45,154 nucleotides of DNA from a virus: the IMG/VR virus record IMGVR_UViG_3300009378_000016, positions 1-45,154 of that record; one strand, written 5' to 3'. Positions 41,448-45,154 of this stretch are shown piece by piece (the first letter of the stretch is position 1; every line of letters starts with the position of its first letter). The position numbers were made by a program, and so were the translations under genes. The notes under the pieces are model-generated. The model had not been told where the DNA came from. It saw only the letters and a list, made by a program, of their open reading frames with translations, and made no database searches.

Positions 41448-43207
41448 TGACTTTTTATATTCATGACAGTAGATATACTGAATTTAATAGTAAAACGGCA
41501 TCTGCCAATATTGCTTCAGGCACTAAGGTTATTAGTAATTGGACAAAGACACATGTATCTCAAGGATTTAAGAAAGATTTAGTTGTTACATTTGCAGATA
41601 CTAGGGGTGGACATGGACGCAGTAATGAGTTACCCGTAGAATATCGTTCTAAAATGGATATTGATGTAAGTGGGTTAACTAATATAACTATAACTAATAT
41701 ATATACAAAACAAGATAGTTATTCTCAAGAGTGGTCACATGGCGGGAATATGTGGTATAGGTTAAGGGATAAAAATGGCAATCTAGGAAGTTGGGTATTA
41801 AACAATCTATATGATCGTGGTTGGGGATTGTCATTACGAAAACAATATGGATATTTTTCAGATATATCAATAGATAATAGTAGTGGACAATATATTGCAA
41901 TAGACATTAAGGCTTCTGGTTGGATAGAAGAGACTCGCGGACGAGGTAATAGTAAACTTAGCTTTTCTGCAACAGTTTCTTCATGGGTAGATACTTCATA
42001 TGATGAGTCAATTTATACTAGTACAGAAGTTCCGTCAGATGGTAATACACAGACTGAATGTGAAATTGTTCAATCTGGTAGTTATACACAAAGTGATCAA
42101 ATTTGGGTTAAGAAAAAAGGTAAGTGGGAACATGTACATGAGGTATATGTACGTGAAAATAATGAATGGAAACCGGTATTATATGAGGATAAATATAAAT
42201 CGTATACAATACCAGATACAACCGTTGATTATCGGGTTCCACACGGAGTTTTTAATTTAAAATATGATATTATAGGTGGAACTGGTGGTGGACAAACTGG
42301 TTGGAGTCAATCTAATGGTGGGTCTGGTGTTCCTGGTGAAATTAAGTCAGATATAATACCAGTAACACCTGGACAAAGAATTAATTTTAAAGTTGGACGA
42401 GATGGTATAACCAATCCATCTCCACCTCAATCATATGGATATCCAGAAACGTATTGGCCAAATAGATCAACAAACCCTATTTCTTATAGTAAAAACCATT
42501 GGGGAGGAAGTCCTGGTATTTCTTCATATGTTTCTTGGGATGATGGTGCCATACAGACGGTGGTTGCCGAAGGTGGTGCTGCTGGGATTGATTTTAAGAC
42601 ATATATGCACTCTGGTAGTCATACTTTCATTGTACCAAGTGGTGTATATGAATTGTCAATTGATGCTGTTGGTGGTGGTGGTGCTGGGTATGGTACTCAT
42701 GACGGAGATTATGGCAGATTTGCGTTTATTGGTGGTACTGGTGCTGGAGTTACAGATGTTAAGTTATCGGTGACTCCTGGTTCTACAGTAAATATTATAG
42801 TAGGAAGTGGTGGTGGATATGGATATCATTGGACTACTGTGGGTGGTGAGGGCACTAATACTACACTAAGTTATAATGGATCTCTTATATTTACATGTGG
42901 ACATGGCACTTCTCAACACGGAAGTGGTTCATCTTCTATAAAGTCTGGCATTTCCGGTAATATTAAATCTGGTAGTTCATCAGGAGGTCCATTCTATACA
43001 TGTTGTGACAATAATGCATGTGGTGGTAATCCATATCAATTTACTTCATATTGGTGTCAGGTTAACCCACTCAGTTATGTCCATCCATCAGTTATAAATA
43101 CTAGTGTACCGTTAGGTGGTACTGGGTCTCAGGCAGGTTGGGTATCTATAAGATGGGGAGGTGATACCTCTACCGTTGCAACTGCTAAACTAACACAATT
43201 ACCATAA
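41447..43207 (+). CDS. glycine-rich adhesin (gp38/polyglycine-like)
   Basis: ATG 41447 is preferred because it overlaps the previous stop (TAATG) with AGGA upstream; an in-frame ATG at 41417 would only read into the previous gene's tip. The 586-residue product has a β-rich N-terminal domain (to about 200), a linker with the phage motif IWVKKKGKWEHVHEVYV, and then two glycine-rich domains. The first starts at YTIPDTTVDYRVPHGVFN; the second at HTFIVPSGVYELSIDAVGGG. Each contains VTPGxxxNxxVG. Such glycine-rich domains form the polyglycine sandwich of S16-like gp38 adhesins. A C-terminal Cys cluster (CCDNNAC ... WC) is unusual. It likely determines host range with its two flanking fibres. Confidence 0.75.
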   Translation: MTFYIHDSRYTEFNSKTASANIASGTKVISNWTKTHVSQGFKKDLVVTFADTRGGHGRSNELPVEYRSKMDIDVSGLTNITITNIYTKQDSYSQEWSHGGNMWYRLRDKNGNLGSWVLNNLYDRGWGLSLRKQYGYFSDISIDNSSGQYIAIDIKASGWIEETRGRGNSKLSFSATVSSWVDTSYDESIYTSTEVPSDGNTQTECEIVQSGSYTQSDQIWVKKKGKWEHVHEVYVRENNEWKPVLYEDKYKSYTIPDTTVDYRVPHGVFNLKYDIIGGTGGGQTGWSQSNGGSGVPGEIKSDIIPVTPGQRINFKVGRDGITNPSPPQSYGYPETYWPNRSTNPISYSKNHWGGSPGISSYVSWDDGAIQTVVAEGGAAGIDFKTYMHSGSHTFIVPSGVYELSIDAVGGGGAGYGTHDGDYGRFAFIGGTGAGVTDVKLSVTPGSTVNIIVGSGGGYGYHWTTVGGEGTNTTLSYNGSLIFTCGHGTSQHGSGSSSIKSGISGNIKSGSSSGGPFYTCCDNNACGGNPYQFTSYWCQVNPLSYVHPSVINTSVPLGGTGSQAGWVSIRWGGDTSTVATAKLTQLP

Positions 43208-43228
43208 TTTAAATTAACGAGAAATATT

Positions 43229-44629
43229 ATGTCAATACCAATATATCCAGAAATAAACGAAGTTTTACAGACTGATACTTTTGAAGATTGGAGAAATAAA
43301 ACTAATAAAATAAAATTACATTCAGATTATATTGAAGTGGTATTTGGAAATTGGTCAGGATTAAAAACAACAAATAAAGATACATTTGTCAATTCTTTAA
43401 ATGAAACGTATGATTATGTTGTTTCTAATGATAATAGAATACAATCATTAGAAACAAAACAAGCAAATGCATTTAGATATATCGGATTGGAATTAAATGG
43501 TGATTATATTGCAATAGGACCAAATTACACTTCGTCGGATGTTATAAAAACTAATATTAATACACTTGATATAAAACTCAAGGAGACTAATGACACATTA
43601 AATGGTACTATTAATTTATTACATAATACTATTACTAATGTTGATACAATAGAAAGTAATGTTGGGTTAAATTCAGACGGGATATATACGTCAGGTGTTT
43701 ATAATATATATAGTACTACCGATAATATTAAAACTGATATTAATTTACTTGATACTGAAATAGTTGCATTTAGATCAGAATATCATGATAAGGTTGTCAT
43801 TGAACATACTAATAAAATTAATACTATATCTACAGAAAATGGAGTAATTAGAACAAATATTGTTGATATTGACAATCGTATGGATAATATGATAGAATCT
43901 ATAGGGTTAAGTGTTAACACTGTTAATTCAGAGACTGGCACCTATTATTCAGAACCATTAAATGTCATTGCAAATAAAAATAATATCAAAGAAGATATTC
44001 ATGCCTTAGATTATAAATTAAATAATTTACCAACTAGTGGTGATTCTGGAGGTGGTGGTGATCATAATCATGATGTATATTGGCGAGATATAATTAACAG
44101 ACCACCAATTGGTGATAATTCTGAATTTGCATCAGGAACTACTTTGTTATTTTATCAGTCGTTTGTGCCACTTGGTTGGACATTATATACTAATGTAAAT
44201 GATAGTATATTACGTGTTGTCAAAACTACAGCAGATGGTGGTGATACTAATCAAGGTGGTGTATCAGCTTCTACAATTTTCACCCATTCACATTCACATG
44301 ATTTAAAAATGTCTGGTTATACTGATTATCATAAATTAGATGAAACAGAGATGCCAAAACATACACATGACTTTGTAGACGCATTTTGGCCTCAAAATTC
44401 ATTAGATAGTTGGATTGATGTTTTAAAAAGAACTGATTCTAGATCGCCACATGGTGCTAAGTCTTCTGACAGTAATAATTACCATTATTATACACGTGAT
44501 GCAGTAACGGCTGAGTCGGGTTCTGGTGACGGACATAGACATTCGTTAGTCAGTTCTTTAACTGGAAATGTAAAACAGTTAACTATAACCCCTAAATATT
44601 CTAATGTTATTATGTGTGTGAAGGATTAA
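43229..44629 (+). CDS. second tail fibre protein, collar/His-rich tip
   Basis: The 466-residue product is a paralogue of the fibre at 39702. It has the same attachment segment (VLQTDTFEDWRNKTNKIKLH) and three copies of the IGL...IK-x-(D/N)I-x2-LD shaft repeat. The tip differs. After GGGGDHNHDVYWRD come a FYQSFVPLGWTLYT tail-collar-like start and several His motifs (THSHSH, PKHTHDF, DGHRHS). It ends PKYSNVIMCVKD. HxH motifs in T4 gp37 and similar tips bind iron along the trimer axis, so metal coordination is expected but inferred. It probably forms a second receptor-binding fibre or short tail fibre. Confidence 0.85.
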   Translation: MSIPIYPEINEVLQTDTFEDWRNKTNKIKLHSDYIEVVFGNWSGLKTTNKDTFVNSLNETYDYVVSNDNRIQSLETKQANAFRYIGLELNGDYIAIGPNYTSSDVIKTNINTLDIKLKETNDTLNGTINLLHNTITNVDTIESNVGLNSDGIYTSGVYNIYSTTDNIKTDINLLDTEIVAFRSEYHDKVVIEHTNKINTISTENGVIRTNIVDIDNRMDNMIESIGLSVNTVNSETGTYYSEPLNVIANKNNIKEDIHALDYKLNNLPTSGDSGGGGDHNHDVYWRDIINRPPIGDNSEFASGTTLLFYQSFVPLGWTLYTNVNDSILRVVKTTADGGDTNQGGVSASTIFTHSHSHDLKMSGYTDYHKLDETEMPKHTHDFVDAFWPQNSLDSWIDVLKRTDSRSPHGAKSSDSNNYHYYTRDAVTAESGSGDGHRHSLVSSLTGNVKQLTITPKYSNVIMCVKD

Positions 44630-44633
44630 TATT

Positions 44634-44906
44634 ATGATTGATGATGTAATAATTACTTGCCCATTAGGTAGTAAATGTGAAGAAATTAAAGATAATAAAA
44701 TACATAGATGTGCTTGGTATACTAAGATAGTTGGCACAGACCCACAGGACTCTAAAAAAGAATATGATGATTGGAAATGTGCAATTGCATGGATGCCTAT
44801 ATTAGATTTAGAAGTTGCAAATATTAATAGAATAAACACATCAACATTAGCATCTTTTAGAAATGAAGTTGTTGATACCAAACAATCATATATAGAAAAC
44901 AAATAA
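44634..44906 (+). CDS. small conserved phage protein with Cys motifs
   Basis: The 90-residue product contains CPLGSKCEE, HRCAWYTKIVG and DDWKCAIAWMPIL, giving four Cys plus a His and two conserved WYT/IAW segments. This pattern (C-x5-C ... C-x-WYT ... DxWxCAIAWxP ... SFRNE) recurs in a small protein of many marine phages, as I recall. A structural zinc site is plausible. Function is unknown. It lies 4 bp after the second fibre gene. Confidence 0.75.
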   Translation: MIDDVIITCPLGSKCEEIKDNKIHRCAWYTKIVGTDPQDSKKEYDDWKCAIAWMPILDLEVANINRINTSTLASFRNEVVDTKQSYIENK

Positions 44907-44921
44907 GACAGGAAATATTTT

Positions 44922-45154
44922 ATGTCACATGTAGATTCAGTAATATCACCTGAAAATTTATTTAATTATGGTGTATCTAGACAAAGAAGTGGTATTACTT
45001 CTATAGATGGTCCACACGCTTTTATTAATAATGTGGAGTCACCACATCCTAATGCTAGCTTTTTATCATTAATAAAGGCGGATATGACTAGATCATGGGA
45101 ATTATATACTAATGGTAGTGTTACTGGTAACCTTATAACAGATGGAACTAATAA
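44922..45154 (+). CDS. start of a further gene, possibly structural (partial)
   Basis: ATG 44922, with AGGAAA 7 bp upstream, opens a frame that stays open to the end of the window (77 codons seen). The visible part starts MSHVDSVISPENLFNYGVSR and contains GPHAFINNVESPHPNA. It is polar and has no signal peptide or membrane segment. Its place after the fibre cassette suggests a tail or adhesin-related product, but the family cannot be judged from this fragment. Confidence 0.65.
   Translation, partial: MSHVDSVISPENLFNYGVSRQRSGITSIDGPHAFINNVESPHPNASFLSLIKADMTRSWELYTNGSVTGNLITDGTN

Noticed and set aside
42435-42773. + strand frame of 112 codons within the adhesin gene
   Set aside because: It is an alternate reading of the glycine-rich coding repeats. 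The real frame is continuous and has conserved motifs.

Overview
This window looks like part of the genome of a T4-type contractile-tailed phage (myovirus) that infects a Gram-negative bacterium. It is very AT-rich and is most reminiscent of marine or aquatic T4-like phages related to cyanophages and pelagiphages. The evidence is a set of recognisable T4 homologues: gp59, gp33 and gp32 for replication and late transcription; gp4 for head completion; and gp26, gp48, gp53, gp54, gp27, gp5, gp25, gp6, gp7 and gp8 for the baseplate. There are also T4-type late promoter octamers (TATAAATA) in intergenic positions. The host cannot be named from this sequence alone.

Region 1 (1-6842, + strand). The tail end of a probable HNH/AP2 endonuclease is followed by a strong sigma70-type promoter (100-128) and small genes, including a HAD-family phosphatase. 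A late-promoter octamer (1833-1840) precedes an XhlA/holin-like membrane protein. Then come three host-like metabolic or quality-control genes in a row: a full-length phosphoenolpyruvate synthase (PpsA), a full-length membrane AAA+ protease FtsH, and a hotdog-fold acyl-CoA thioesterase. The catalytic residues I looked for in each are present. This block is the most distinctive feature of the window.

Region 2 (6861-11494, + strand). This is a replication and late-transcription cluster: the helicase loader gp59, an Asn/Ile-rich membrane protein, the late co-activator gp33 and the ssDNA-binding protein gp32. The 8350-8585 gap carries a textbook TTGACA-N17-TATACT promoter with a Fur-box-like palindrome upstream. 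Downstream are small membrane proteins, a cyclophilin, and a 198-bp gap holding a long structured RNA element and three tandem 18-bp repeats. A 15-bp direct repeat and a perfect hairpin mark the junction with the opposing operon.

Region 3 (11546-17863, - strand). A leftward late operon encodes gp4, a gp2-position protein, a gp54-like tube initiator, gp26, a tiny conserved baseplate-region protein, a two-helix membrane protein, a gp29-like tape-measure/hub protein and, last, an exported alpha/beta hydrolase.

Region 4 (17927-45154, + strand). A rightward late operon encodes gp48, gp53, gp27, gp5 (without a lysozyme domain), gp25, gp6, a giant gp7-like wedge protein with dockerin-like EF-hands and a LamG-like domain, gp8 with an added chitin-binding-like module, two large DUF4815-type virion proteins, and a tail-fibre/adhesin cassette. 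Regions 3 and 4 are separated by only 63 bp, which contain two face-to-face late promoters.

Taken together, early/middle genes (59, 33, 32) drive replication and switch on the late promoters, which express the baseplate and fibre operons. The PpsA-FtsH-thioesterase block probably reshapes host carbon flux, membrane proteostasis and lipid metabolism during infection; that last statement is inference.
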